A stretch of DNA of 64,000 bases from positions 992,001-1,056,000 of the forward strand of contig NZ_KB894093.1 of the NCBI RefSeq assembly GCF_000374305.1, read 5' to 3'. Below are positions 35,833-45,240 of this stretch, one piece after another. Position numbers and translations under genes: made by a program. Each line of letters starts with the position of its first letter. Positions within the stretch are counted from its first letter, which is position 1. The notes below the pieces were generated by a model. It ran no database searches. It saw only the letters and a list, made by a program, of their open reading frames with translations, and was not told where the DNA came from. The stretch is from Actinomadura flavalba DSM 45200. Lineage in GTDB: Bacteria > Actinomycetota > Actinomycetes > Streptosporangiales > Streptosporangiaceae.

Positions 35833-36863
35833 ACCGAGCCGCCCAGCAGGCGGGAGACCCAGCGTTTGCCCGGGTCGGCGTCGAGCAGGAGCGTCTTGGC
35901 GAGCATCGTCAGCGGGACCGCGAGGACGGCGCCGAGCGGGCCGAGCAGCCAGCCCCACACGACGAGCGACAGCATCGTCAGCGCCACCGACAGCCCGACC
36001 GCCTTGCCGAGGAAGCGCGGCAGGATCAGCGACTGGGTGACGAAGTTGCTCGCGCAGTAGGCGCCGATGACGCCCAGCATCGTCCACGGACCCTGGTCCA
36101 GCAGGCCGAGCAGGGCGGGCGGGATCAGGCCCAGCACGAAGCCGACGGTCGGGATGAAGTTGGCCAGGAACGATACGAACCCCCACAGCAGCGGCAGCGG
36201 GACGCCCAGCAGCGTGAGCGAGATCGTGTCGATCGCGGCCATCAGCAGGCCGAACACGGCGCTGACTATGATGTAGCGCTTGGTGTCGTCGGCGAAGCGG
36301 CCGAGCGCGTCGGCGAGGTCGCGGTGGCCGTGCCGCAGCTCGGCGATGCGCTCGTCCAGCGTCATCGAGTCGAGCGCCAGCCCGACCAGCGTGATCACGA
36401 TGAGGACGACCGCCGACGACACCCCGATCGCGCTGGACAGGAAGCCCTGCACGATCGGCAGAACGCGCTCGGGGTCGAGGGTCGTCAGCGTCTCCCGGAC
36501 CTTCGTCGGATCGACGCCCCACGCGCTGAGCCTGGCCGTGACGGTCGCCAGCAGCGCGTCGAACTCGCCCGTGTACGACGGCAGCATCGACGCCAGCTTC
36601 GCCGCCGACAGCCCGATCGCGGCCAGCAGGGCGAGCAGCACCAGCAGCACCGTCGCGAGCGGCGCCGCGAACACGACCCAGCCGGGCGCCCCCGCCCTCT
36701 TCAGCCACCCGCGCAGCGGACTGACGGCGATCGTGAAAATGACGGCGAGGAACACCGGCCCGACGATCGACCCGGCCTCGCGGATGCCCGCGAGCACCAG
36801 CACGGTCGCGCCCGCGCCGAGCAGGAACGTGAACCCGGGCGCCGCCCGTCTCGTCTCCGCCAT
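35829..36863 (-). CDS. AI-2E family transporter
   Basis: 344 residues with the AI-2E (UPF0118/PerM) layout. Two N-terminal helices (about 9-40) are followed by a third near 47-75, a long amphipathic extracytoplasmic region, then four or five further helices. The conserved FIPTVGFVLGLIPPALLGLL stretch (about residues 236-255) is present. The family exports small molecules or ions; one branch exports autoinducer-2, others sodium. The ATG at 36863 has GAGGGGGG ahead. Its stop overlaps by four bases that of the converging DedA gene. Confidence 0.9.
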   Translation of the reverse strand: MAETRRAAPGFTFLLGAGATVLVLAGIREAGSIVGPVFLAVIFTIAVSPLRGWLKRAGAPGWVVFAAPLATVLLVLLALLAAIGLSAAKLASMLPSYTGEFDALLATVTARLSAWGVDPTKVRETLTTLDPERVLPIVQGFLSSAIGVSSAVVLIVITLVGLALDSMTLDERIAELRHGHRDLADALGRFADDTKRYIIVSAVFGLLMAAIDTISLTLLGVPLPLLWGFVSFLANFIPTVGFVLGLIPPALLGLLDQGPWTMLGVIGAYCASNFVTQSLILPRFLGKAVGLSVALTMLSLVVWGWLLGPLGAVLAVPLTMLAKTLLLDADPGKRWVSRLLGGSV

Positions 36864-37124
36864 CGGCCCCCCTCGATGATCAAAAGAGGTATAGCCGCTA
36901 CCCACCGTGCCCAATCGGCTTCACACGGTTCGGGATTCGGACTTCCCCGGCCTGCGGGCGATCCGGCGATCGGGTTGTCCACAGGCTGAGGAAAGTTCGC
37001 CGGAAGGGCGGTCGGGGGGCCGAGCATGTGCTGCGAGACCGGATCGACGACGGGAGACGTCATGGCCCCGCAGCATCACCCGCACGAGCGCACCTCCGCC
37101 GCAGAGCGGGCCCGGCGGCTCGTC

Positions 37125-39749
37125 CTAGCGTGCGCCGAGAAGGTCCGCCACGGCCTGCACGGTGTCGGTGCCACCGGCCGGGCCCTGCGCCGTCTCGGGC
37201 GTGCCGCCGCCCCTGCCGCGCAGAGCCGTCCTGAGCAGGTCGGCGGCCGACAGGCCCCGGGCGCGGGCGGCGCCGTTCGTCGTCGCGACGGTGCTCTTCG
37301 GCCCCTCGACCACGACGACGGCCGGGCGGTCGCCCGCCATCCGGTCCCGGACGTGGCCCGCCAGGGCGCGGGGATCGCCGTCCGTCGAGGTCCCGACGTA
37401 GGCGACGCCGCCGAGGTCGGCGGCACCGTCCGCGAGCCGGGCGGCCTCGCCGGTCGTGCGCTCGTCGCGCAGCCGTGCGGCCTCCCGCTCGGCGTGCTTC
37501 ACCCGGTCGACCAGCGCGGCGATCCGGTCCGGCAGCTCCGCCGCCGGGGCGCCGAGCTGCTCGGCGATCCGCGCGACGAGGTCGCGCTCGCGCGCCAGGT
37601 AGCGGAACCCCTCGATGCCCGTGACGGCCTCGACACGCCGCTGCCCCGCGCCCACCGACGACTCCCCCGTGATCGCGATCGTGCCGATCTGCGCGGCGCT
37701 GCGCACGTGCGTCCCGCCGCACAGCTCGCGCGACCACGCCCCGCCGATCTCCACCACGCGGACGGTGTCGTCGTAGGTCTCGCCGAACAGCGCGAGCGCG
37801 CCCAGCTCGCGCGCCTCCGGCAGCGGCATGTACCGCACGGCGACGGGCAGGTCGCGGCGCAGCGCGACGTTCGCCGCCTCCTCCACCTCCGACCGGATCG
37901 TCGCCGACAGCCCGCCGCGCCAGGCGAAGTCGAGCCGCAGGTGACCGGGCCGGTTGTACGAGCCGGACTGGAGCGCCGCCGGGCCGAGCACCTGCCGCAG
38001 CGCCGCGTGCACGACGTGCGTGCCCGAATGCGCCTGCCGCGCGCCGACCCGCCACTCGGGATCGACGTGCGCCCGTACGTGCGCACCGACCGCCAGCTCG
38101 CCGCCCGTCACCCGCACCAGATGGGTGACGAGCCCCCGCACCGGCCGCTGCACGTCCAGCACCTCGGCCGAGACGCCCGGCCCCTCGATCCGCCCGGCGT
38201 CGCTCTCCTGCCCGCCCGACTCGGCGTAGAACGGCGTCCGGTCGAGGACGAGCGTGACGACCGAGCCGTCCGGCGCGGTCGTCACCGGGACGCCGTCGCT
38301 GAAGATCGCCTGGATCACCGAGTCGGTGTCGAGGGTCTCGTACGCCAGCCACTCGGTCGGGCCGGACTCGTCCAGCACCGCCCGGTAGAGCCCGGTGTCG
38401 GCGTGCCCGGCCTTCTTGGCCAGCGCGTCCGCCTTGGCCAGGCGGCGCTGCTCGTCCATCAGCGCGCGGAAGCCGGCGACGTCCACGTCCAGGCCGCGCT
38501 CGGCCGCGATCTCGACCGTGAGGTCGATCGGGAAGCCGTAGGTGTCGTGCAGCCGGAACGCCGTCGCGGCGGGCAGCGCGCCGTCGCCGAGCGCCCGGTC
38601 GAGCAGCACGCTGCCCTGCTTGAGCGTCCCCCGGAACGCCTCCTCCTCGCCGTACGCGTACGACGCGATGCGCTCGAAGTCGGCGGCCAGCTCGGGATAG
38701 GAGGGCGCCATCGTGTCGCGGGCCACGGGCAGCAGCTCGGGCAGCGCCGGGTCGTCGTAGCCGAGCAGGCGCATGGCGCGCACGGCCCGCCGCAGGATGC
38801 GGCGCAGCACGTAGCCGCGTCCCTCGTTGGCCGGGGTGACGCCGTCGCCGATGAGCATCAGCGCGGTGCGGACGTGGTCGGCGACAACGCGCAGCCGCAC
38901 GTCGTCGGGGTGGCTTTCGGCCGCCGACGGGCCCGAGCGCGCGCCGTAGTCCTTGCCGGTCAGTTCGGCGGCCCGGTCGAGGATGGGGCGGGTCTCGTCG
39001 ATCTCGTACAGGTTGTCGACGCCCTGCAACAGCGTCGCCATGCGCTCCAGGCCCATGCCGGTGTCGATGTTCCTGGCGGGCAGCTCACCGACGATCGGGA
39101 AGTCGTCCTTGCCGGTGCCCGCGCCCCGCTCGTACTGCATGAAGACGAGGTTCCAGAACTCGATGTAGCGGTCCTCGTCGGCGTCGGGGCCGCCCTCGCG
39201 GCCGTAGGCGGGGCCGCGGTCGTAGAACAGCTCCGAGCACGGGCCGCAGGGGCCGGGCACGCCCATCGACCAGTAGTTGTCGGCCATGCCGCGCCGCACG
39301 AGCCGTTCCTCGGGCAGGCCGACGACGTCGCGCCACAGGCCGTACGCCTCGTCGTCGTCGCGGTGGACCGTCGCCCAGACTCGGTCCGGGTCCAGTCCGT
39401 ACCCGCCCTCGGCGACCGGCGTGGTGGACAGGTCCCACGCGAAGCGGATCGCCTCCTCCTTGAAGTAGTCGCCGAAGGAGAAGTTCCCGTTCATCTGGAA
39501 GAACGTGCCGTGCCGGGTCGTCTTGCCGACCTCGTCGATGTCGATGGTGCGGACGCACTTCTGCACGCTCGTCGCGCGCGGGTAGGGCGCGCTCACCTGG
39601 CCGAGCAGGTACGGCTTGAACGGCACCATGCCCGCGTTCACGAACAGGAGGGTGGGATCATCGGCGGGCAGCGGGGCGCTCCCGACCACCGTGTGCCCGC
39701 GAGCCTCGAAATGCTCCAGGAATCGCCGCTTGACCTCTGCCGTCCGCAT
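37125..39749 (-). CDS. alaS: alanine-tRNA ligase
   Basis: 874 residues, full length. The class II aminoacylation domain occupies the first ~450 residues ([20 protein letters not shown] is motif 2; [13 protein letters not shown] is motif 3). The editing domain has the zinc ligands HSGTH and CGGTH, both complete. A DHHA1-type C-Ala domain closes the protein. The enzyme charges tRNA-Ala and hydrolyses Ser/Gly mischarged tRNA. The usual actinobacterial alaS neighbours (ruvX, mltG, aroE) are absent, so this may be a second copy. GTAGGGGAGGG precedes the ATG, and a TTGCAA-type palindrome overlaps the likely promoter. Confidence 0.95.
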   Translation of the reverse strand: MRTAEVKRRFLEHFEARGHTVVGSAPLPADDPTLLFVNAGMVPFKPYLLGQVSAPYPRATSVQKCVRTIDIDEVGKTTRHGTFFQMNGNFSFGDYFKEEAIRFAWDLSTTPVAEGGYGLDPDRVWATVHRDDDEAYGLWRDVVGLPEERLVRRGMADNYWSMGVPGPCGPCSELFYDRGPAYGREGGPDADEDRYIEFWNLVFMQYERGAGTGKDDFPIVGELPARNIDTGMGLERMATLLQGVDNLYEIDETRPILDRAAELTGKDYGARSGPSAAESHPDDVRLRVVADHVRTALMLIGDGVTPANEGRGYVLRRILRRAVRAMRLLGYDDPALPELLPVARDTMAPSYPELAADFERIASYAYGEEEAFRGTLKQGSVLLDRALGDGALPAATAFRLHDTYGFPIDLTVEIAAERGLDVDVAGFRALMDEQRRLAKADALAKKAGHADTGLYRAVLDESGPTEWLAYETLDTDSVIQAIFSDGVPVTTAPDGSVVTLVLDRTPFYAESGGQESDAGRIEGPGVSAEVLDVQRPVRGLVTHLVRVTGGELAVGAHVRAHVDPEWRVGARQAHSGTHVVHAALRQVLGPAALQSGSYNRPGHLRLDFAWRGGLSATIRSEVEEAANVALRRDLPVAVRYMPLPEARELGALALFGETYDDTVRVVEIGGAWSRELCGGTHVRSAAQIGTIAITGESSVGAGQRRVEAVTGIEGFRYLARERDLVARIAEQLGAPAAELPDRIAALVDRVKHAEREAARLRDERTTGEAARLADGAADLGGVAYVGTSTDGDPRALAGHVRDRMAGDRPAVVVVEGPKSTVATTNGAARARGLSAADLLRTALRGRGGGTPETAQGPAGGTDTVQAVADLLGAR

Positions 39750-39763
39750 GCCACCCTCCCCTA

Positions 39764-39780
39764 CTGCAACTCGTTTGCAA
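39764..39780. promoter_or_regulatory. Nur-like palindrome at alaS promoter
   Basis: CTGCAA-N5-TTGCAA is a 6-5-6 palindrome with one mismatch. It matches the operator consensus reported for the nickel-responsive Fur-family repressor Nur (tTGCaa-N5-ttGCAA as I recall it). It lies 15 bases upstream of the alaS ATG, where a bound repressor would block transcription, and 73 bases from the divergent PPOX gene. Confidence 0.45.
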
Positions 39781-39853
39781 TAACAGGGTACCGACGTGCC
39801 GGGCCCCGGCCGGTTCTGAGACCCTTCACGGCGAGTACCCAGGAAGGAACACT

Positions 39854-40258
39854 ATGCAGCCCACCCGGCCCATCGACCACCGCATCTCCCTGCACGACCC
39901 GGCCCTCCTCGCCTTCTGGGCGGAACGCCACGTCTGCACCCTCACCACGCTCCGCCCGGACGGCACCCCGCACGTCGTCCCGGTCGGCGCCACCCTCGAC
40001 CCCGACGCGGGCCTGGCCCGCGTCATCACCTCGGCCTCGACGGTCAAGGCCCGCAACGCCCAGGGCTCCCCCGTCGCCCTCTGCCAGGTGGACGGCCGCC
40101 GCTGGTCCACCCTGGAGGGCCACGCCACCGTCAACTCGGACCCGTCCCACGTAGCCGAAGCCGTCGCCCGCTACACCGACCGCTACCGAGAACCCCGCGC
40201 GAACCCGAACCGAGTCGTCCTGGAAATCACCATCACCCACATCCTCGGCAACCTCTGA
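39854..40258 (+). CDS. PPOX-class flavin/F420-dependent oxidoreductase
   Basis: 134 residues, split-barrel fold. FWAERHVCTLTTLRPDGTPH (residues 21-40) then VVPVGATLD matches the PPOX/Rv1155-type family, and KARNAQGSPVALCQVDGRRW and the terminal strands complete the barrel. Members bind FMN or coenzyme F420. The TTLRPDGTPHVVPV pattern fits the F420 branch that actinomycetes use for quinone or xenobiotic reduction. AGGAAGG precedes the ATG. It is divergent from alaS and followed by a long repeat tract. Confidence 0.88.
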   Translation: MQPTRPIDHRISLHDPALLAFWAERHVCTLTTLRPDGTPHVVPVGATLDPDAGLARVITSASTVKARNAQGSPVALCQVDGRRWSTLEGHATVNSDPSHVAEAVARYTDRYREPRANPNRVVLEITITHILGNL

Positions 40259-40354
40259 CCACCACCCACAAACACCCAAAGGCACTACCACCAACCACGC
40301 CAACACCAAACGCAAGGACACCGAACACACCCGCACCAGACACACGCACCGAAC

Positions 40355-40960
40355 GTGCACGCACAGGCGCCGGACGCAGGCGTCGGACACGCAATGCGCG
40401 GACACGCAATGCGCGGGCGTGAGATGCGCGGGCGTGAGATGCGCGGGCGTGGGGCGCGCGGGCACCGGACGCGCGGGATTGACGGCGCAGGCGTTGAACG
40501 TGCGGGGGGTGAACGCGCGGGGGGTGAACGCGCGGATCTCCGGCGCAGGCATTGGTCGTGCGAGCGTCCGGATACACAGGCGTGGGCGCGGGCCGGGAGG
40601 CGCGGGCCTCGGAGGCACGGCGCTGGGCGCGCGGATCTCCGGCGCGGGCGTTGGGCGCGCGGGCCTCGGAGGCGCGGCGTTGAGCGCGCGGGCGCTGGGC
40701 GCGCGGATCTCCGGCGCAGGCACTGGTCGTGCGGGCGTCCGGATAGGCGGGTGTGGGGCGCGGGCCGGGAGGCGCGGGCCTTGGATGCGCGGCGCTGGTG
40801 CGTGGGCGCTGGGCGTTGGGTGCGCGGGCGTTGGGCGACCGTCGGGCGCGTGGGCGCTGGGTGTGTGGGCGTCGGGTGTGTGGGCGTCTGGGTGTTGGGC
40901 GTGTGGGCGTTGGGTGGGGGTTTGGGGTGATCTTGACAGGGGGTGGTGGGGGCGGGAGGT
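40355..40960. repeat. G-rich degenerate tandem-repeat tract
   Basis: About 600 bases of short imperfect repeats of the type GCGCGGGCGTxxGxx (13-15 bases). Within it is a longer duplication: a ~80-base unit beginning GCGCGGATCTCCGGCGCAGG at 40530 and again at 40700 (170-base period), with a partial third copy near 40631. From 40790 to 40960 the plus strand is rich in GGG/GTG runs. I see no credible gene from 40259 to 40964; reading frames on both strands are open only because of the composition. It may be expanded noncoding DNA or a decayed repeat gene. Confidence 0.7.
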
Positions 40961-40964
40961 TCGG

Positions 40965-42860
40965 GTGGTGGAGATCGGGCGGTTGAGTGTGGTGGAGCGG
41001 CGGATCGCTCGGGCGTTCTCGTCGGGTGCGGTGGTCGATCTTCGGGAGGAGGGGGAGGACCCTCGGGACGGCGCCTCGTGGGATGCGCGGCGGCGGGTGC
41101 GGGGTGAGGTGCTGCGGTGGCTGCTGCTCGCCGGAACGGCCGACGAAGGGGAGGTCGCGGCGCTGCGGGTGCGCGGAGCCTGCGTGACCGGAGTCCTCGA
41201 CCTGCGGTACTCCGAGGTGCCGTGCCCCATCGTGCTGGCCGACTGCCACTTCACCGAGACGCCCGCGCTGTACGGCGCGCGGATGCGGCAGCTCAACCTG
41301 AGCCGGTCGCACCTGCCCGCGCTGGAGGCGGCGACGCTGCACGTGGACGGAGTCCTCCGGCTCACCGGCTGCCACATCGCCGGGGAGACCAAACTGGGCG
41401 GCGCGCGCATCGCGGGAGCGCTCTTCGCCGACGACGCCGTCCTCGACGGTCCCGTCCAGCTCCACCACGCCACGGTCCAGGACGACCTGTGGGCGATCGG
41501 CCTGCACGCCCCCGGCGGCCTGCGCCTGAGCGGCGCCACGATCGGCGGCCAGGCCAACCTGATCCGCGCCCACCTAGGCTCCCCGGCCGAACCACCCCAC
41601 AACAGCACACCCCCCGCCGAGACGCCACCCGACCAAACGCCGCACGACGGCGCACACCCCGGCGAGACACCACCGAGCGAAACACCATCCGGAGAGACAC
41701 CGCCCGGAGAGACACCACCAGGCGAGACACCGCCCGGGGAGACGGCAGCCGGGGAGAGGGCACCCGGCCGAACGCCGCACGACGGCACGCCCCCTGGCGA
41801 AACACCACCGGGCGAAACACCGACAGGCGAGACACCGCCGGGCGAGACGCCATCCGGAGCGACGCCGCCTGACCGGACGCCGCACGACGGCACGCCACCC
41901 AGCGAAACACCACCGGGCGAAACGCCACCCGGACAGACGCCACCAGGCGAGGCACCGCCCGGGGAGACGGCACCCGGGGAGACGGCACCCGGGGAGACGG
42001 CGCCCGGCCGGGGGCCGCGTGGCGCGGGTTCGGGGGACGGGATGGCGCTGGACGCCGAGTCGCTGAGCGTCGGGTCTAACGTGCTCGCGGACGACCTACG
42101 GGCTTTTGGCCAGATCGAGCTGCGCGGCGCGCGTATCCCGGGACGTCTGGTGCTGACGGGCGCGAGGCTGAGCCACCCGGGCCGCACCGCCCTGCGGGCC
42201 AGTAGCTGCACGATCGGCGAGCTGTGGATGCGGCACGCCCATCCCGTCGAGGGCCTGGTGAGCGTCCGCCGGTCGCGCATCGACGTGCTCGAACTCCGCG
42301 CCGACACGTGGGCGGACGGCGTCCGCCTGGCGGGCCTGACGTACACGGCGCTGAACCCGCCGCTTCCCCCGTCCGAGCGGCTGGCGATGCTCGACCGCGA
42401 CATGGACGGCCACGTCCCGCACAGCTACGAGCAGCTCGCCGCCGACTACCGCAACCGGGGCGACGAGAGCGCCGCCCGCACCGTCCAGCTCGCCAGGCTC
42501 CGCCGCCACCGCCGCACCCTCCCGTGGTACGCCCGCACGTGGGGCCTGCTCCAGGACGTCACCGTCGGCTACGGCTACCGCCCCCGCCGCGCCGCCGCCT
42601 GGCTCGTCGCCCTCCTGACGGCGGGCACCCTCGCCTACGGCCTCCACCACCCCGAACCCCTCAAGGCCGACGAGCACCCGGCCTTCAACCCGCTCTTCTA
42701 CACGCTCGACCTCCTCCTCCCGATCATCGACTTCGGCCAGGAGAGGTCGTTCAAGCCCGCAGGCGCCCACCAGTGGCTCGCCTACGCCCTCGTCCTCCTC
42801 GGCTGGATTCTCGCCACCACGATCATCGCCGGGACGAGCCGCGCGCTGAGCCGCCAATAA
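40965..42860 (+). CDS. membrane beta-helix-like protein with PPGET-repeat insert
   Basis: About 631 residues. The N-terminal part reads as a right-handed beta-helix of short repeated turns (VRGACVTGVLDLRYSEV, ADCHFTETPALYGARMRQLN, LHVDGVLRLTGCHIAGETKL), pentapeptide-like but irregular. Residues about 206-351 are a low-complexity insert of PPGET-type pentamers. The beta-helix then resumes (GQIELRGARIPGRLVLTGA), followed by a helical stretch and two to three C-terminal membrane helices (about 543-625). The protein is probably membrane-bound with its repeats in the cytosol; function unknown. GGGAGG stands 5 bases before the GTG at 40965 (GTG 40968 is equally possible). Confidence 0.75.
   Translation: MVEIGRLSVVERRIARAFSSGAVVDLREEGEDPRDGASWDARRRVRGEVLRWLLLAGTADEGEVAALRVRGACVTGVLDLRYSEVPCPIVLADCHFTETPALYGARMRQLNLSRSHLPALEAATLHVDGVLRLTGCHIAGETKLGGARIAGALFADDAVLDGPVQLHHATVQDDLWAIGLHAPGGLRLSGATIGGQANLIRAHLGSPAEPPHNSTPPAETPPDQTPHDGAHPGETPPSETPSGETPPGETPPGETPPGETAAGERAPGRTPHDGTPPGETPPGETPTGETPPGETPSGATPPDRTPHDGTPPSETPPGETPPGQTPPGEAPPGETAPGETAPGETAPGRGPRGAGSGDGMALDAESLSVGSNVLADDLRAFGQIELRGARIPGRLVLTGARLSHPGRTALRASSCTIGELWMRHAHPVEGLVSVRRSRIDVLELRADTWADGVRLAGLTYTALNPPLPPSERLAMLDRDMDGHVPHSYEQLAADYRNRGDESAARTVQLARLRRHRRTLPWYARTWGLLQDVTVGYGYRPRRAAAWLVALLTAGTLAYGLHHPEPLKADEHPAFNPLFYTLDLLLPIIDFGQERSFKPAGAHQWLAYALVLLGWILATTIIAGTSRALSRQ
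41579..42018 (+). repeat. in-frame 15-bp minisatellite encoding PPGET pentamers
   Basis: About 29 tandem 15-base units coding (P/T/A)-P-G-E-T with variants SGET, TGET, PSET and PDQT. Three landmarks coding TPHDG (near 41640, 41776 and 41880) show that larger blocks of 105-135 bases have themselves been duplicated. Period 15 keeps the reading frame. It lies inside the beta-helix domain of the host gene. Confidence 0.85.
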
Positions 42861-43208
42861 CCCCAGCAGTGACGCCGATTCCCACCGGCGCCCGACACCA
42901 CCACGACGCGCACGCACGACCCCGCAAGGCCACACACGCACACCTCCGACACCCAGCCGGACGCGCGGCCCACCCCGAGCGCGTGTACGCGAGGTCCCGC
43001 CTACCAGCATGCGCGCGAGACCCCCATAGGGCGCACCTGCACACGAGACCAAGGCGAGGCGGGTGCGGCCAGCCCGTCACGAGCGTGCGCGCACGAAACC
43101 CCGGCTGAGCGCCAGGCCCCGTCCCGCGTCTGCGCGAAACCGGGCAGGACGTGCCCATGAGCGAGATCCGGGCAAGACGCACGTTCGAGCCGAAGTCCAG
43201 CCGGAGCC
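42861..43208. other. 348-base gap without recognisable gene
   Basis: The two flanking genes converge on this gap. It is C/A-rich on the plus strand, with short CGCACG-type repeats. I see no conserved frame, no RNA gene and no strong hairpin, so the terminator arrangement is unclear. Confidence 0.6.
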
Positions 43209-44402
43209 TCAGTGCTTGCGGTAGACGCCGAGGGCGGCGGTGAGGGCGCAGAGCGAGAGGGCGACGGCGCAGCCGATCATCGTCGCGGGCGTCGAAAAGG
43301 CCCGGAGCGCGAGACTGAACAGGAGGGCCGGAACGGCCATGCCCACGTACGCGATCGTGTAGAAGACGGCGAGGACGCCCGCGCGCGAGTACGGCTGCGC
43401 GACCTCGGCACCGCGCGTGAGGCCCGTCTTGAACAGCAGCCCCGCACCGCCGCCCGCGACGGCCGCGCCGAGCACGTACAGCCAGTACGCCGGGTGGACG
43501 AGCGCCAGCGCGGCCAGCGCGAGCCCGACCGGGAAGGCGACGGCGCCGCCGAGCAGCACCCGCCGCCACGGCGCCCGGTCCAGCGCGATCTGCGCGCACG
43601 CCGCGACCGCGAACATGACGATCGTCGGCAGCGCCGACAGCAGCGGCGCGTCCACGCCGAGGTCGCGGACGACGCTCGACCCGAGCGACGCGAACAGTCC
43701 GAACAGCCCGAACGCGACGAACCCCAGCAGCCCCGCCGAGCCGAACACGGTCCGCCCAGCGGGCCGCAACGCGAACCGGGGCGGTCTGCCCGCCTTGCCG
43801 GTGTCGACGGTCTCGGGCACCAGCGCGACGAGCGCCAGCATCACGCCGAGCGCCACCGCGAACCCGATCTGCGTGTACAGCAGCGGATCGGACGTCCACG
43901 TCGCGACGAGCCCGGCGGCGAACGGCCCGAGCGCGAGCCCGCCGAGGTTCGCCGCCGTCGCGACCATCGCCGCCGGACGCGCGTTCCGCCCGGGGTACGC
44001 CCGCGCGTACAGGTCGAACAGGTAGCTCGTCGCGGTTCCGGCCATGAGCCCGATCGCGACGCCGTTCAGTACCCGCGCGGCCAGAATCCCGGGCACGTCC
44101 TCCCATCCGGCGAACACGACGGCGGCCAGCGCCGCCGCCCCGAGCGCCCATTCGGCCATCCGCCGCCGTCCGAGCCGGTCCGACAGATGCCCGACCCCGA
44201 GCAGACTCAACGCCGCCCCGATGACGAGCCCGGAGAACACGGCGGTCAGCGTCGTCGGCCCGAACCCGTCGCGCGCCGCGTACAGCGGCCACAACGGCGT
44301 CGGGGCGGTCCCGAACGCCATGAGCACCGCGAACGCCACCGCGACGATCCAGAACCCGCCCGCCGCCCCCGAAGGCCGCCGTACTCCCAGATCTACCCCC
44401 AT
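43209..44402 (-). CDS. MFS transporter
   Basis: 397 residues with twelve predicted helices. Motif A lies between helices 2 and 3: GVGHLSDRLGRRRMAEWAL (about residues 69-87). ARVLNGVAIGLMAGTATSY is the helix-4 motif of drug exporters of the DHA1/YajR-like type. Likely a small-molecule or drug efflux carrier; the substrate is unknown. The ATG at 44402 removes an unconserved upstream extension. It is divergent from the DHFR-like gene, sharing 44403-44573 as promoter region. Confidence 0.88.
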   Translation of the reverse strand: MGVDLGVRRPSGAAGGFWIVAVAFAVLMAFGTAPTPLWPLYAARDGFGPTTLTAVFSGLVIGAALSLLGVGHLSDRLGRRRMAEWALGAAALAAVVFAGWEDVPGILAARVLNGVAIGLMAGTATSYLFDLYARAYPGRNARPAAMVATAANLGGLALGPFAAGLVATWTSDPLLYTQIGFAVALGVMLALVALVPETVDTGKAGRPPRFALRPAGRTVFGSAGLLGFVAFGLFGLFASLGSSVVRDLGVDAPLLSALPTIVMFAVAACAQIALDRAPWRRVLLGGAVAFPVGLALAALALVHPAYWLYVLGAAVAGGGAGLLFKTGLTRGAEVAQPYSRAGVLAVFYTIAYVGMAVPALLFSLALRAFSTPATMIGCAVALSLCALTAALGVYRKH

Positions 44403-44573
44403 CAGACCTCCCACCCCATGATCACCCCTCCGGAAGGACCCAACCCCCGCGCCCAACGGTCACTTCGGGCCGACGGATTCCCGGGCTCGCGCATGATCGG
44501 CGGGTGGAGCGGTGATGACTTCGCAGGGTGGGGATGTCTGTACCGCGACCGGCGGGACAAAAGGGGAGCAAAC

Positions 44574-45170
44574 ATGGGCAAGGTCGTGGCCGAGATGACG
44601 ATGTCGCTGGACGGGTTCGTCGCTGACCCACAGGACGGGGTCGGGCCGATCTTCGACTGGTACGACAACGGTGACGTCGAGGTGCCGACGCCGGGTTCGG
44701 ACATGGTGTGGCACACCTCGCAGGCGTCGGCGGGGCACCTCCGGCAGACGATGGCGACGCTGGGCGCCCTGGTCACCGGGCGCCGCCTCTACGACATCAC
44801 CGGCGGCTGGGACGGCAGCCACCCGCTGGGCGTCCCGGTCGTCCTGGTCACGCACGAGGCCCCGGCGGAGGTGCCGCAGGGCGGCACGTCACCGATCACC
44901 GTCGTCACCACCGGCCTGCGCGACGCGGTCGCGGCGGCGCGGGAGCTGGCCGGGGACGGCGACGTGGGCGTCGGCGGCGCGAACGTCGTGCAGGGCTGCC
45001 TGAACGAGGGCCTGCTCGACGAGATCCGCGTCAACCTGGCCCCGGTCCTGCTGGGCGACGGCATCCCGTTCTTCGCCCACCTGACGGAAACGCCGCGCGT
45101 CCTCGACGGCCCCCGCGTGATCGAGGGCGACGGCGTCACCCATCTGTACTACGGCGTGCGTCACACCTGA
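44574..45170 (+). CDS. dihydrofolate reductase-like (RibD-C) protein
   Basis: 198 residues. GKVVAEMTMSLDGFVADPQD (2-21) is the opening strand and substrate loop of the DHFR/RibD C-terminal fold. LVTGRRLYD is the NADPH-site helix, and VGGANVVQGCLNEGLLDEIR the central conserved segment. Family members reduce pteridines, riboflavin precursors or unrelated carbonyls; this one is probably not the housekeeping FolA. AAGGGGAGC precedes the ATG. It stands alone. Confidence 0.9.
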   Translation: MGKVVAEMTMSLDGFVADPQDGVGPIFDWYDNGDVEVPTPGSDMVWHTSQASAGHLRQTMATLGALVTGRRLYDITGGWDGSHPLGVPVVLVTHEAPAEVPQGGTSPITVVTTGLRDAVAAARELAGDGDVGVGGANVVQGCLNEGLLDEIRVNLAPVLLGDGIPFFAHLTETPRVLDGPRVIEGDGVTHLYYGVRHT

Positions 45171-45240
45171 GCCGACAGGTCCATCCACGTCCCTCGATGT
45201 GCTGATATGTGTCCTGGTCATTTCACGAGGGGGCGGGGGC

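Noticed and set aside
36975..36983. TTGTCCACA, and TTATCCACA at 51584-51592, as DnaA boxes
   Set aside because: Single isolated boxes without clustering, AT-rich DNA or replication-origin genes; not an origin.
37026..37124. Plus-strand ATG frame upstream of the alaS stop
   Set aside because: It continues only as antisense of alaS; 36864-37124 shows no conserved protein or RNA.
40355..40960. CRISPR-like repeated tract
   Set aside because: Units are contiguous and degenerate with no spacers of constant length, and no cas genes occur.
40419..40964. In-frame upstream extension of the PPGET protein
   Set aside because: The extension is translated repeat DNA with no conserved pattern, while GGGAGG and GTG at 40965 start a normal domain.
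39761..42403. 880-residue minus-strand frame rich in SPGGV repeats
   Set aside because: It is the antisense of the PPGET minisatellite and the G-rich tract. Real domains and membrane helices are on the plus strand.
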